From Bryum argenteum (taxonomy: Eukaryota; Streptophyta; Bryopsida; Bryales; Bryaceae), in assembly GCA_037043015.1 (NCBI GenBank), contig CM073321.1, forward strand, positions 11,044,001 through 11,108,000: a DNA stretch of 64,000 nucleotides, in the 5' to 3' direction. Below are positions 1 through 11,540 of this stretch, in pieces (position 1 is the first letter of the stretch; each line of letters begins with the position of its first letter). A model generated the notes under the pieces. That model saw only the letters and a program-made list of their open reading frames with translations, had not been told where the DNA came from and did no database searches. The position numbers were made by a program, and so were the translations under genes.

Positions 1-1015
1 GTTTTAAGAGAAGAACAATTAGCACCCTTGTCCCACAATATAAAATATGAGTATATGCCATATAAGTCTTGAAAGAAAATGAGTAGAAATGTGAGAACAT
101 GAGTGAAAATAAAAGGCAAAAAGAGAAACTGCGCGTTCAGAGAGAAAATGAGCGTTTTAAGAGAAAATGAGCGTTCTAAGAGAAAATGAGCGTTTTAAGA
201 GAAAATGAGCGTTCTAAGAGAAAATGAGCGTTTTAAGAGAAAAGGAGCGTATTAAAAGAAAATGAACGTGTTGAGAGAAAATGTGCGTTTTAAGAGAAAA
301 AAAAAAAAAAAAAAAAAACACTTTGAGAGAAAATGAGAGACCCGAAAGAAAAAAGAGAGACTTGAAGGGTTGAGAGAGTCTTAAGAGGATAAGTATAGAA
401 AAGTTTAAAATAAGCAAAGTAAATTATAAATAGGAGTCTCAAGTGAGGAATATGGTCAAAACATAATAATGAAAGAAAGGAAAGAGAAGTTATGAGTAAA
501 GTGAGCAGAATCATGAAAAAATTCCCGAGAGAATAATGAGTTGTTGAGAGAACATCAATGAGACAAAAGTCAAGTGGGAAGATAGTTTCAAGTAATAAGT
601 ATCAATGATGAGGAATGATTAACAAACATGAAGTCTAATAAGTTGTAAAGTTGACAAAAATACCTCTTAAGAGGAAATGAACGAGAAAATTCAAGGACAA
701 TATCTGGACGTCACATGGAGATTTCGAGGTAACAGAACAATCAAGAAACCAAAATCCGAGAAGGAAAGTTGAGAGGATGTTGAAAAGATTTAACTAAATA
801 GAATCAAGAAGCCAGAAAATAAAAAGAAGTGTACGTGGAAATCAAAACTAAAGTTGACAACTTGTTACATCAATTATGAAATCAAGTGAATGACATACAA
901 ATGTACGAGGACAATTCTGGCGGACAAAATGCCTTCCTCAAGAGATAAAAAGTGCAAGAAGTACCAAGAGGCAAGCACAGCTTGTCAGGTGCCAAGCCTT
1001 TAAAGAAGGGGGCTA
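1..1015. other. AT/GA-rich non-coding stretch
   Basis: No convincing coding region is visible. The sequence is strongly purine-biased on the + strand, with many AGAGAAAATGAG-like words and a long A tract. Short open frames on the minus strand only reflect this bias (poly-Phe/Ser/Leu). It could be the untranslated 3' part of an old LTR element, because it runs into a purine tract and an LTR-like start near 1016. Confidence 0.6.
131..319. repeat. 19-bp minisatellite followed by poly-A tract
   Basis: About eight or nine degenerate copies of a 19-bp unit, GAGAAAATGAGCGTTTTAA, with TTTTAA/TTCTAA alternation between neighbouring copies. An uninterrupted A tract of about 20 bases follows near 297-318. 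More diverged GAGAAAATGAGAG words continue to about 350. Confidence 0.85.
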
Positions 1016-1400
1016 TGTGATGAGAAAAGAGCTTTAATTAGGCTCAAATGTCCTTTAGAATGTAAAAAGGTTTATAATTAGATAAGACAAATAGACAAGA
1101 TAGGAAATGATAGGACAAAATGGTTTTAAAAATAGAAAGGTAGATCTCAAAAGATCTACATATGTACCTCTTTGTTTTGAGAGAGATAAAAGGTGTGGGA
1201 AGACAAGACATTCTTGTCTACACCTCTCTCTTTGTGTATTCCATTGTGAAATTATTGCAATACAAATTCTTCTATTATAAAACTATTATATTTGTCATTG
1301 TATTTAATTTGTTTGTGTGAATCGTATTACTCCGGGAGTAATAAGATAGCGAATGTGTGGAGTTGACAAGAAGAATCGACACACGAAGCCCGGAGCTTCC
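1002..1400 (+). mobile_element. possible LTR fragment with polypurine tract
   Basis: A purine tract AAAGAAGGGGG (1002-1012) is followed four bases later by TGTGATGAG, which looks like a polypurine tract and an LTR start at 1016. About 170 bp inside is a TATA-like ATAAAAGG (1186-1193). Downstream lie a short inverted repeat (AGACAAG...CTTGTCT) and a T-rich, poly(A)-site-like region. A candidate CA end lies near 1368. No second copy exists in the window, so the LTR call is inference. Confidence 0.35.
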
Positions 1401-2691
1401 ACGTGACAAATTGACATCAAATTGGAGTTGATGGTCAAGTGAATCATAATAGAAGTATTATAAACAGATTGTCAATTATACATAATACTTTATGTATGAT
1501 TAAATAGGAAATTGACTAATTGACTGGCATTAATTGCATGAGGAAATGAATGATGAATTGAGATCTATTTGACATGCATAATTGAAGTCGATATGAATAG
1601 ACAATAGAGAAAGTGATGAAAGGAAAGCTAGCAAGAGAATAAAAGTCGATTGGACTGCAGAGACCAATTAGAGGTGAAAGGATGCACCTCAGTTGAGAAG
1701 AGTCAATCACTTTGAAGATAAGGTGCAAATTCGGTGAAAAGGTTTGGAGATAGCCTACACTGTCAAGTTGTCACGAGCAAGATTATTTAAATCAATAATG
1801 TTAAGAGGAAATGTCGAGAGCATTGTGAAGAGAAAATAGGGTTGATCAACAGGTGAGTTGAAGAAACGGAGTCTAGCTAACTCCTTGTTAAGAGTGAGAT
1901 ATATAGGATAAAGCATATTCTTAAGAGAGTTACCATTCATTCTTTGAGTATATTTTTGTTGGGCTTGATCATCCTAACATTATTTATTCAACTTAAACTA
2001 ATAAGAATTGTTGTTATAAGAATGTCATGCGGTGAATCGACGATATGAGGAAGGTGAGGAATGAAAACTAAAGAAGGAACAAATAGAGAAGGACTAAAGC
2101 AGATCTTGATTAGTCCTCTAACCTTAAAACTCATTGAATTGGAAGAGTAAGATGATAGTTAAATGGACTTAAAAGCTTTTAAATGCAGGGTGTCAATTTG
2201 ACTTAAGACCTTTAGATTACCGAATGTCAATTTGACTATAACCCTCTGTCCAATTGACCACCAATGATACTAAATGCATCCGTGACCATTGTCAATTTGA
2301 CCAAACCAAAGCCCGATAACATGATGCCCAATTGACTAGTGGGTTCACTTAGATATTGAGTGGTCGTAGAAAGTGTTCTAGAGTATCTTGGGTTGAGTTT
2401 AAGATCCCAACGTTACTATTTATTAACATATGACATTAGTTGCATTAAATGTTAGACGCATGAAACCTTCCATCAAAGATCCCCCACTAGGATTTTATTT
2501 GAGATATATTTGTCTTAGATAAAAAACCCTTCTACATTGTGTCCGACCTTTTATTTTATCGTAGTATTTGATGGTGCTCGTTCTCTCAGCATTGATTTAA
2601 CTCGAGTCGAGCAGATTTGGCTATATCATATTGCATATCATCCTTGTTGATAATTCCTCTAAAATGAATTCGTATCCTGGTGTCAAATTCC
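1401..2691. other. AT-rich non-coding stretch with GTCAATTTGAC motifs
   Basis: No gene seen. The notable content is a recurring near-palindromic word, GTCAATTTGAC or variants, at about 2190, 2227, 2250, 2300 and 2328, with related AATTGAC words near 1409 and 1515. Near 2597 there is one AACTCGAGTCGAGCAG, resembling the palindrome arrayed at 44.7-45.4 kb. Confidence 0.5.
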
Positions 2692-3592
2692 GTCTCGGTT
2701 TCGGACAATGATTTTGATTTCTGTTGCGCTGCTTCTGCTGATTTGATTTTGCACTACGGACAATACACAATTTCGCAGAGGGGAATGGGTCAAATAATGT
2801 ACTCAACAGCTACTAGACAATCAACTATGGACTACTAGACAAGGGCAATTGATGATGGTGTTAAAGATAGTCCTCCTTATGGCGGTAAACGACCACACTC
2901 TGCATGTTCTCCTTCCCCGGTGAAGAACCGTACCATGATAGACGAATCAAGTCGAGGTGGCGCTCCGCAAAGAAAGCTTTATGATGATTGTGAGTTAGTT
3001 GAGGATGCACTTCCGGTATAGGTATGTAATACATGAAGCAGTTCATCCATGAGTTTTTCTTAGTTGTTAACTTCAATTGTAGTTTGATTTACTAACATTT
3101 CTCTATCTCTTTTCATGGACTTCGGCGACAACTGCTGCAGTTTTGCCCATACCGGTCATCTTTGAGTCCCCGGCTCTTCGTGTATCACCTCATAAGGCAT
3201 CGTCGCTGAAAATATCTCGTGGTGCAACGACACATTCTTTCTCTACGCCTTGTCCATTGAAGTCTTTGGAGCCGGCAGCAAAACTTGAAGATTGCGTGAC
3301 AGAATTAATAGGGCCACCTAAACCGTCTGTTGCCCACGCTGTTGATACCTCGCGTTTGCCCTTCTGTACTATGTGCCCGCCATTACACGACGGTCACCGC
3401 CAGACTCAATCACACGATGGATTTCAGCTCGGAGTTACTTGTCCTCCAGTTCGTGATGCATTGGAGCAACAGATTATGAAGCTTCAAAGACGTGAAAATT
3501 CAAGTTTGCGTTCGTCACCATACACAGGCTACAGTCGTGGACCAGAAGTGTGGAAGGCACTAGCTGAAATTCGAAGCGGTTTGCACTTGTGA
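2692..3592 (+). pseudogene. unidentified intron-containing gene remnant
   Basis: Two coding-like blocks are visible. Block 1 (about 2692-3015) reads as a Ser-rich hydrophilic protein segment with one in-frame TAG near 2836. It ends at a donor-like GTATAG/GTATGT pair (3016-3027). Block 2 (3141-3592) follows a good acceptor (CTGCTGCAG, ending 3140) and encodes about 150 residues rich in Pro, Ser and His, ending in TGA. The two blocks are in different phases with any simple donor, so a frameshift or missing exon is likely. I recognise no domain. Composition resembles the disordered parts of the cargo genes further right. It may be the left remnant of a transposon-captured gene cut by element A. 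Confidence 0.45.
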
Positions 3593-3998
3593 TACGGCAA
3601 CAGACTTGATATGATTTAGAAGACATTAATTGGCGTAGTTCTGCATGGGTAGCCCACGTTCAATACGATACTGTATTGTTCTATTGGTATAGAAATATCG
3701 TATTTACCATCATACATTCAGATCATTCATATGTAACTAGAGCTCACATTTATATCTGGATGAGCATATTTCCTTTAACGTGGTCAATTGGTGTATACAA
3801 TGTCTATAAATGAACATACATTCATGTATATTCCATTCTGGTATACAATTATTCATCCATCTATATCTACTTTATACCATTTTTAACGGTCTATTTGGCT
3901 TTTTATCATTACTTCTAGGACTCAACAATACTCTCATTATTGAGGGATACTCTCAAAATAATGAATATGGTGTTCAACCAAAGCTTTAAGCCAATAGG
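3593..3998. other. non-coding stretch between gene remnant and element A
   Basis: AT-rich; no coding potential seen. It contains many short imperfect inverted words (TATAC/GTATA, CATTCATGTATATTCC) but no clear transposon ends. Homology to Tat-like pol starts abruptly at about 3999, so this marks a truncation point of element A. Confidence 0.5.
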
Positions 3999-4075
3999 TG
4001 GTGACAAGGTGGACTCACGGAACGAAAGAACATGTAGAATTGGTTTACCTTGGTACCGAACAAGAGCCGAAGAAT

Positions 4076-4980
4076 GTAAAAATTAACGCTGACGCACCAT
4101 TGGCAATCAAACAAGCAACCATAGCTCTTTTCAAGGAATAACAAGATATCTTCGCGTGGACGTATAAAGACTTGAAAGGGATACCGAGGACTATAGCCAA
4201 ATATACCATCGACTTGATTCCAAACGCGCACCCGGTACAACACCGCAGATACCGAATGAACCCAAACTACGCTACCAGAGTCAAAACAGAGTTGGACAAG
4301 TTGCTCAGTGCCAAATTCATATCCCTGGTAGACTCGGCACCATGGTTGTCCCCGATGGTTATCATTCCCAAGAAAAATGGCGCCTTACGACTCTGTGTAG
4401 ATTTTTGCAAATTAAATGCGGCAACTAAAAAGGATCACTATCCCTTGCGTTACATGGAAGAAATCATTGATGAAGTAGCTAGACACGAAATGTACTCGTT
4501 CCAAGATTGCTTTTCAGGATACTACCAAGTCGCCATGGCAGAGCAAGTCAAGAACAAAACTGCATTTTCTACGGAATGGAGACCATATCAATTCGAAAGA
4601 ATGCCATTTGGAGCAAAACATGCACCCATGACATTCCAACGTGTCATGGAATTTATTTTCCGCCCATATTTGAAGAAATTCTTCCGCATGTATTTAGATG
4701 ATGGAACAATATACGGCCGTATGCAGGACCATGTTGACCAGTTACGACAGATTTTCCAGGCCTGCAGGGAAAGCGGAGTAAGCCTAAACGCCGACAAATG
4801 CATGTTCCTCTTCTTCGCCGGGGTCATCTTGGGATAAATTGTTTGCAAGTATGGAAAACTCCCAGACCCATCAAAGATTCAAGACATCCTTGATATGACT
4901 CCACCCACAGATCAAAAGGGTGTTCAAAGTCTGCTTGGCATTTCGCAATTCAATAGGATGTATATAAAAAACTTGCTCAT
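4076..4980 (+). pseudogene. element A reverse transcriptase (broken)
   Basis: Ty3/gypsy reverse transcriptase, which copies element RNA into cDNA in the cytoplasmic particle. The open stretch 4172-4837 covers fingers and palm. A GIPRTIAKYTIDL start matches the usual GI(P)..xxHxIxL linker. Other blocks are VDFCKLNAATKKDHYPL, FSGYYQVAMA and the catalytic YLDD box (about 4690-4701). A TAA at 4835-4837 replaces a tyrosine codon present in element B. Homology continues in the same frame to the GVQSLLG..QFNRMY block and is then lost in shifted frames. Catalytic residues remain, but the protein is truncated. Confidence 0.85.
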
Positions 4981-5505
4981 CTAATTGCCCCGATATCGGC
5001 CTTAAATCATGCGGGATATTCATACCCAAGAGATTGGACACCGGCTTCGCAAATCGCCCTGGACAAAATTAAACAAGCCTATTCCGAAGCCCAAATTTTG
5101 CCCAGCGCTCCAAATTGGGCCAAGCCATTCCACGTCCACACAGATGCCTCCAAGATCGCCGCGGAGGTCATGTTAGCCCAAATCATCAACGATAAACACA
5201 ATCAACCGGTAGCCTAAGCTAGCAGATTGTTGAACCAAGCTGAACGCCATTATTCAACCACGGAAAGAAGAGCACTAGCCATGGTCTATGCAGTCAAATT
5301 TTTTTGACATTACTTGCTAGGAAACAAGTTTCGCTTCATGGTTGATCACCATAGTTTATCGTACTTCGTAAATCAACCATTGATCACCGGACGAGTAGCT
5401 CGGTGGATCGTCATTCTCATGGAGTATGACTTCGAGGTGGTCTTTGTACGAGGAAAGCGTCACATAGTGGCAGACTACCTGTCCAAGGATACCAACACCA
5501 GCGAG
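4981..5505 (+). pseudogene. element A RNase H (frameshifted)
   Basis: By comparison with element B this region should encode the RT-linked RNase H, which removes template RNA. The first half (about 4981-5310) is only recognisable in pieces and contains several stops. The second half resumes in frame at 5314 with the HHSLSYFVNQPLITGRVARW block and the RKRHIVADYLSKD-type end, typical of the region before integrase. Not functional as read. Confidence 0.75.
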
Positions 5506-6850
5506 GAAGACATAGATGACTCATTTAATGAACCATACATCCAAGCTGCCGCACTAGACACCAGCCCTGCCACCACGGAAACTCAAAATGATTGGAGAAA
5601 GGATATCATGGCCTACTTACTTCAAGGCCTTGTACCAACAGGGTTAGCAGGCGCGCAAAAAATCAACTTGGTAAGGACAACATTGCCATACACGGTGATC
5701 GACTGTAAATTGTATCGAAAGGGGGCCGATTTCGAGACCCGACTCTGCGTCCCCACGGAGGATCAACAACACATCGTCGATAACCTCTATGCTGACCCAA
5801 CAGGCGGACATCAAGGATTGGAAACAACGATAAAGAAAATACTTGCTGCTAAATATTGGTGGCCCACGGTATACAAGGATGTAGTTGCATATATCAAAAA
5901 TTGCCATGCTTGCCAAGTTGCTACGACTAATTTCCAACATCAAGGAAAGGTACCCCTCAAATCCATAGAACCATTAGGACCATTTCAGCGGTGGGGTCTA
6001 GATTTTGTGGGACCAATCAAACCAGCCACCAAACAAGGATACAAATACATCCTTGTTGCCACGGATTACACCACAAAGTGGGTAGAAGCAAAGCCGTTAC
6101 GCAACAACACCGCCATGGTAATAGCTACATTCCTTTATGAAAACATTATTAATGGATTTGGATGTCCTCTGGAAATCGTTTCGGATCAAGGCTGACATTT
6201 TGTCAATGCAGTCATCGAGGATCTTATAAACAACCAGTTGATCAAACATAGGACCAGTATGGTATACTACCCTCAGGGTGACAGGCAAGCGGAATCCACG
6301 AACAAAACCATACTGACCATGCCGCGCAAATTCGTAATTGCTAACCAGGTAGACTGGGATGATTGCTTACCCACAGCCTTGTGGGCCTACCGGGTGGCCA
6401 CTAAAGCCGCCACTCACTTCAGCCCTTTCAAATGAGTTTATGGTACCCAGCCTCTGCTACCTATAGAAAATATTGTCCCCACGTTCAAGTTCATGCAGCC
6501 TTGGGACTACCAACGTCACCGCGTTATAGCAGCCTGCATAGAAGATCTACACCGACTCGAAGAATTCCGGGGACACGCAAAGGTGAACATCTTACGAAGA
6601 CAAGAACTCAGTGCAAAATATTTCCAAGGCTCCAAACCTCCACAAATATTTCAAAAAGGTTATCAGGTGTTGTGGTATCAAAGAAATCCAAAATTCGCAA
6701 ATCCAAATTGGAAACAATGTGGCATGGACCATACAAGGTGCAATTAACATTGCAAAACAACACGGTTCTTTTGGTAAACAACGACAACTACGATGCTCAG
6801 GCAACCACTGTCAACACGGCAAAACCCAAGCGGTATCATACAAATTCCTC
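5506..6850 (+). pseudogene. element A integrase (broken)
   Basis: Retroviral-type integrase, which inserts cDNA into the chromosome. The HHCC zinc-binding domain is complete here (HxxxxGGHQG ... CHAC, about 5790-5915), unlike in element B. The core has GLDFVGP and SDQG, but a TGA (6193-6195) directly follows SDQG. The block with the catalytic Glu (QAESTNK) remains open further on. A TGA at 6433-6435 and a frameshift near 6700 break the C-terminal region. The GPY/F-like module (WHGPYKVQL...) survives in the frame running to 7088. Confidence 0.85.
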
Positions 6851-7411
6851 CCACCAGCATAACACAATAAGCTTGGGACAATTGCGGAACCTCTTGTCAA
6901 TAGTAGCGCAAGAACAGCTAGCCGCAACAAATATCCAAGACTCCGCGGACACCAGGGAAACCAGCCTCCCGTTAACATATATGAGCCATATACAAATAGT
7001 CCACAATACCGGCGGCGACAACAGGTACAATTGTCATTACCACGATACCCTCTCATCCTGGCAGATAAGGGGAACTCCATCAAGTTAACCAAGTTGGCCA
7101 TGATAGGCATTCAAATACCTATCACAGCCGCCGAAATAAACTCCAGCACGTCCCCTCTGTCAGTCATTAGCACCACCCAACCGACTTTAAACTCGACTGC
7201 CGAGACCACTCCGCCGACTACCGAGGATACCAAGGCCAGTTTAAAGGAACTCCCACAGTCTCAACGCTCGCACTTGCACTCTCACTCACCACCACACCGC
7301 CTCACTGTCTGCGCTCACGTACTTCATACTTTGTCTGCCTTATCGGCTCTCCCATCCCGCCTTACGCTTTTTCTTCCTCTACTCTGCACTACACATAATT
7401 CCACGGAAACC
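6851..7411 (+). other. element A spacer between integrase and ORF2
   Basis: Corresponds to the integrase-ORF2 spacer of element B (13523-14098). The open frames here are rich in Ser, Thr and Pro and look like fortuitous reading of a pyrimidine-rich leader. No clear TATA-like box was found, unlike in B, C and E. Confidence 0.5.
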
Positions 7412-7549
7412 ATGGCTTCTCGGGGTATCACACCTCAGAAGAAACCGGACCCGCCGTTTTCCCAGCCGAGACAAGTGCTCGATGGCGCAGCAATGTCGAT
7501 GGAGTTTGGACGCAAAACACTGAATTACATCGCTTCTGAGAAGACATGA
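7412..7549 (+). pseudogene. element A ORF2, first 45 codons only
   Basis: The ATG at 7412 lies in the same place as the ORF2 start of element B, after a C/T-rich leader. Its basic, Pro/Gln-rich start (MASRG..P..KPDPPF) parallels the B start (MAQRQG..P..LPPF). The frame ends in TGA at 7547-7549, three bases before the LTR. The rest of the ORF is missing, so this is a truncation remnant. Confidence 0.6.
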
Positions 7550-7552
7550 AGA

Positions 7553-8372
7553 TGTTACCGTAGCCAACGTTGCCAACAGGGTGGTCGCAGCCAAGTCGGG
7601 AGGATAGGGGGCACCGAACGGCAGCAGGGACTTCGGGCGCATCGGCTACTTAAGAGCGTAGTCAACAGGATAGTCATCGGTTGTTTTTGAGGCAGTGAGA
7701 TAGGGATTAGGAGAAAATGCAATGTACTCTTATTCCATTATCAATACAAAGGCCATAGCCGATCTTCTCTCTACCTCCCCGTATCCTGTTGTGCATGATC
7801 AAGAAGTCTAACCGTTTCTGGCTACCTCTCTTGCATGCTGCTCCTTGCCCAACGTACACTTCCGTTGCCTTCTACTCCCACGCAGGCCGTAATCAAAGCT
7901 AAAAGGTCTCCTTCTCTCCTCTCCGTGTTGCGCAAGTAACGGCCATCGTGAGTCGACGTTGGCAGCATCGACACTTTGCTTCACTCTCTCCCTTTCTCCC
8001 CCTCGCGGGCCTTAGCTCCTCGAGCACTCACTGTTGACGCACTAGAGCCCTTACTGTCAAGACTGAGTCAGTCTTTCTCATACTCTCCGGTGACCTCGTG
8101 GGCATCTCAGGGCATTGCTACTTCCCTCTCTTGAAAACCCCATCAGTTGACACAAGCTGACGTCGCGTTAACATCGGAGGCTACAGTAGTCCAACATATG
8201 GTCAACGCTGCCTTAGGAGGTTCGGTTAGACCCTAGGGGTGTCCTTAACACCAGCTGCCCACATACTTCCCCAACTCCTCCCAAAATAAATACAATGTTG
8301 TCTCTGGATTACTCTGAACTGTGGTCGACTTAGGTAGTCTCGTAAAGCATCTCTATTCATACCCGGCTAACA
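7553..8372 (+). repeat. 5' LTR of element B
   Basis: 820 bp, begins TGTTACCG and ends GGCTAACA (imperfect inverted ends TGTTA...TAACA). It matches 16354-17173 with scattered single-base differences (for example GTCGCAGCC here, GTCGCGGCC in the 3' copy). It contains a TATA-like GGCTACTTAAG and the transcription-end-like region AATACAAAGGCC. Confidence 0.92.
7644..7654 (+). promoter_or_regulatory. TATA-like box in element B LTR
   Basis: GGCTACTTAAG, about 90 bp into the LTR; the 3' LTR copy is at 16445-16455. The same 11 bases recur at 13877-13887, upstream of ORF2, which supports a promoter role. Assigned by position and recurrence only. Confidence 0.45.
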
Positions 8373-8395
8373 TTTTCGCGAACATGCTGGGAATG
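8373..8395 (+). other. primer-binding site of element B (degenerate)
   Basis: Directly after the LTR end, TTTTCGCGAACATGCTGGGAA. It aligns with the site of element C (TTTGGCGACCATACTGGGGA) with a few substitutions. The TGGCGAC..-CTGGGGA type is known from Tat/Ogre elements, where it pairs with the 3' end of a tRNA-Arg. The tRNA assignment is from family knowledge. Confidence 0.6.
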
Positions 8396-8442
8396 GAGTG
8401 TTGAGATACTCAGAAGTCGAGTAGAAGCCCTACGTAAACAAA

Positions 8443-9939
8443 ATGCCGCCTCGACAGCAGAAAGACAAAGAACCAGGAGTAGTTACACCTACTGACGACC
8501 CTAATGTGACTAGGGAATTCTTGCAATGGATGAAGCAACAAATGACCGACCTTGCTGCCAAAAATGACGCCACCAATGCCAAATTGGAAATACTTAGTCA
8601 CCAATACCAGCATTTGCAAGGCACGGCCACTTCTGCTGCCATACCCAGTCCTGGGATCGCAGCAATGCCTTCATTGTCAACATCGATGCCTCCTATAAAC
8701 CCAACGGTGGCTACATCGATGGATGCAAGGGAAAGAGGTAGGCTCATTAAGCTACCGAAAATACCATATCCGGTGTTTGACGATAATCCCGACCCTGACT
8801 GGCATATCAGACGCTTCAAGGTGATAGCTAGAACAAATGGTGTGTCCACCACTGCTGACTTACAAAACATCTTTGGTACCACATTGCAGGGGAACCATAT
8901 CAACTGGTATATTGACTTTGAAGCCGAACATGCTCACTCTACCTGGGACGACATGGAAAAAAGCTTTCTTCAAAAATTTTGTAAACTAAAGACGTCTTCC
9001 GAAATCCTCCGTGCCTTGGGAAACATTACCCAAGAAAAGGGAGAAACTGTGGATACTTTCTACGACAGATTCAAATAGTTGGCTGATAAGTTGAACTAGA
9101 GGCCAACAGACGACTACTTATGCGAATGGTTCAAAAAGGGGCTGTTACCCTGGATCCAGCAAGGTATCGTCATTAGAGGGGTGAAAACCCTACCCAATAT
9201 CTTAACCGCCGCCAATGACATCAGTAGAGAACTTGGGCTACTTAATAAGACACAAGCTCCACTGTTGCCTCTACCTGGTCAAGGCCAACGAAACAACGCC
9301 CGCATAACCCTAACGTTATGCACAACCTGTGGAAAAGCTTACAATGGGCGTTGTTGGTTTGCCCCCGGCAACAATCGCAGTGACGACACAAGGCGTCCTC
9401 GGCCCACTGTTGCCGCCATGTACCCAGAAGAAGTCCATGTCGACGCATTCCAACTTGGCAGAAGTGATGGCTGTTGGGAGTGTGGGTCCCTACACCATCG
9501 GCGAGGCCAATGCCCTGTTCTGAAACAACGGTGGTCTCAAAGTCGCCCAATGACGGAAACAAACAATAACACTACGACGCCTTTGGACAATCAAAGACCC
9601 AGCCCGAATCGGCGGGGGGGAGTGACGTTGACAGAGGTATATGGAACCGAAACCAATGTTTCTACGATTTCAGCCGCCGCTGTCATCACGAGGTCTAAAG
9701 CCGTTGCGCCTGAACACGTGGTAGAACATCGCAAACCATTCCCGGAACAACACTGGGAGCGCCTACACAACATTCGACAACAAATTCAAGAAGATCTGGA
9801 GTCGCCGTCAGGTGCCAATTTACAACAAGTAGTGGACAATACAACCGTAAGTATCACACTAACCAGCCTCTTGAATAAAGTCCCAAATTACAAAAGTACT
9901 TGCAACAGACAGCCTTGCCCGATACGTCGACAGCAGTGA
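8443..9939 (+). pseudogene. element B gag polyprotein (two internal stops)
   Basis: Structural capsid/nucleocapsid protein of the element particle. The ATG at 8443 follows the LTR and primer site by about 70 bp. Residues 90-210 hold a retrotransposon gag (capsid-like) domain with PDPDWHIRRFKV and a W..F...F block. Two TAG stops (9076-9078 and 9097-9099) interrupt it in frame; both sit where Gln is plausible. After the stops the frame continues to TGA at 9937-9939. It contains one perfect zinc knuckle, CWECGSLHHRRGQC (C-X2-C-X4-H-X4-C, about 9472-9513). The end overlaps the protease frame by 40 nt. Confidence 0.85.
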
Positions 9940-11540
9940 TGACTGTAGACAACAACGTCACCACCATTGATCCCGACGCCGCCGTAATCCATCTAAGGTT
10001 AGGCTCACACATACTATCTAATGTTCTGGTAGACGGAGGCTCCGATGTCAACGTGATGAGTGACGGCCTCCGTCAACAGCTTGGATTGCCCTCACCCAAG
10101 ATGGCCCAGTTTATCCTAAGGATGGCCAACGATGCCCCGGTTACACCCTTAGGGATTCTTGCTACTGTAGCCATTACCACGCATGGCGTGTCAACACCGG
10201 CGACTTTTGTCATTATCGACATGCCAGATACTACTAATTTTCCAATCATACTCAGAAGACCATGGCTACGAGATATGAATGCAGTGCATGATTGGGCCCG
10301 AAATCAAATTAGGCTATACCATCATGGTAGGACGATAGTAATCCCTGTGGATAGATGCATTACCAAAGCTGAAGTTGACCAAATCCGCAATAGAGCCGGA
10401 ACCGATTGGGTGAAAGGCCTCACACATGACCAGGAAGCGTTAGTCTTCCACGCAGACCCCTCGCTGATCCCTGTTGCCGAAATACACTTGGCCAGCATCG
10501 TGCCTAAGGAGGAAACATTAGACATACCATCACGCTTTACAGAGGAACTCCAGGTAAACATCATAGTAAATGCTACTCCAGCCACAAAGGCACTGGAGGA
10601 ACAAGTCGTCACTGGTTGGACAAACGGTGCCAAAGAAAAGATCGAGTTAGTCAACCTGGGCAGCGATGAAGAACCCAAGTATGTAAAGATCAACGCTGAC
10701 GCCCCTGATGCCATTAAACAGGCAACGGTGGCATTATTCAAGGAATTTCGGGACATATTTGCCTGGACACATGAAGACCTCAAGGGCATACCTCGAAACA
10801 TAGCTGAGCACACCATCGACTTAAAACCTAATGCACAGCCAGTGCAACAGCGACGGTACCGTATGAATCCAAACTACGCTGCCAAAGTAAAAACAGAACC
10901 GGAGAAGTTGCTCAGCGCCAAATTCATATCTCTAGTTGACGCCGCCCCCTGGTTGTCGCCTATGGTCATCATACCAAAAAAGAATGGTGCCTTACATATC
11001 TGTGTAGACTTTCGAAAACTTAACGCTGCCACGAGAAAAGATCACTACCCATTACCACATATGGAAGAGATCATCGATGAGGTCGCCGGACACGAGATGT
11101 ATTCATTCCTGGACTGGTTCTCAGGATATTACCAAGTGGCCATGGCCGAACAAGACAAAAATAAAACAGCATTTTCTACCAAGTGGGGACCCTATCAGTT
11201 CGAAAGGATGCCATTCGCAGCCAAAAATGCATGGATGACATTTCAGAGAGTCATGAAATTGATATTCCGTCCATACTTGAAAAGGTTTTTTCGTATTTAC
11301 CTGGATGATGGAACAGTCTACGGACATATGAAAGACTATGTTGACCACTTACGGCAAATATTCCAGGCTTGTCGAAGAAATGGGGTAAGTCTCAATGCCC
11401 ACAAATGTATGTTTTTATTCTTTGCCGGAGTCATCTTGGGGTATATACTGTGCAAATACGGCAAGCTCCCCGACCCAGCAAAGATTCAAGACATCATGAG
11501 TATGACGCCACCTACCGATCAAAAAGGCGTCCAAAGATAA
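9900..11540 (+). pseudogene. element B protease and reverse transcriptase
   Basis: The pol frame starts within the end of gag, displaced by one frame, so programmed frameshifting or a separate start is implied. The aspartic protease has VLVDGGSDVNVM with the catalytic Asp codon at 10032-10034, and an LRRPWLRDM block. The linker DLKGIPRNIAEHTIDL leads into RT with VDFRKLNAATRKDHYPL, FSGYYQVAMA and catalytic YLDD (11298-11309). This is the best-preserved pol in the window. It ends in TAA (11538-11540), but homology continues immediately in the same frame into RNase H, so one in-frame stop separates the domains. Confidence 0.9.

Larger units (their letters stand above)
3999..7552 (+). mobile_element. 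element A: doubly truncated Tat-like Ty3/gypsy retrotransposon
   Basis: The sequence is clearly related to element B through reverse transcriptase, RNase H, integrase and the start of ORF2. Its gag, protease and 5' LTR are absent: homology begins in the protease-RT linker. On the right it stops inside ORF2, directly at the first base of the LTR at 7553. It carries many stops and frameshifts, so it cannot be autonomous. Whether the LTR at 7553 once belonged to A, to B or to both cannot be settled from this window. Confidence 0.85.

Noticed and set aside
214..514. Phe/Leu/Ser-rich minus-strand open frames
   Set aside because: Reverse reading of the GA-rich minisatellite and poly-A tract.
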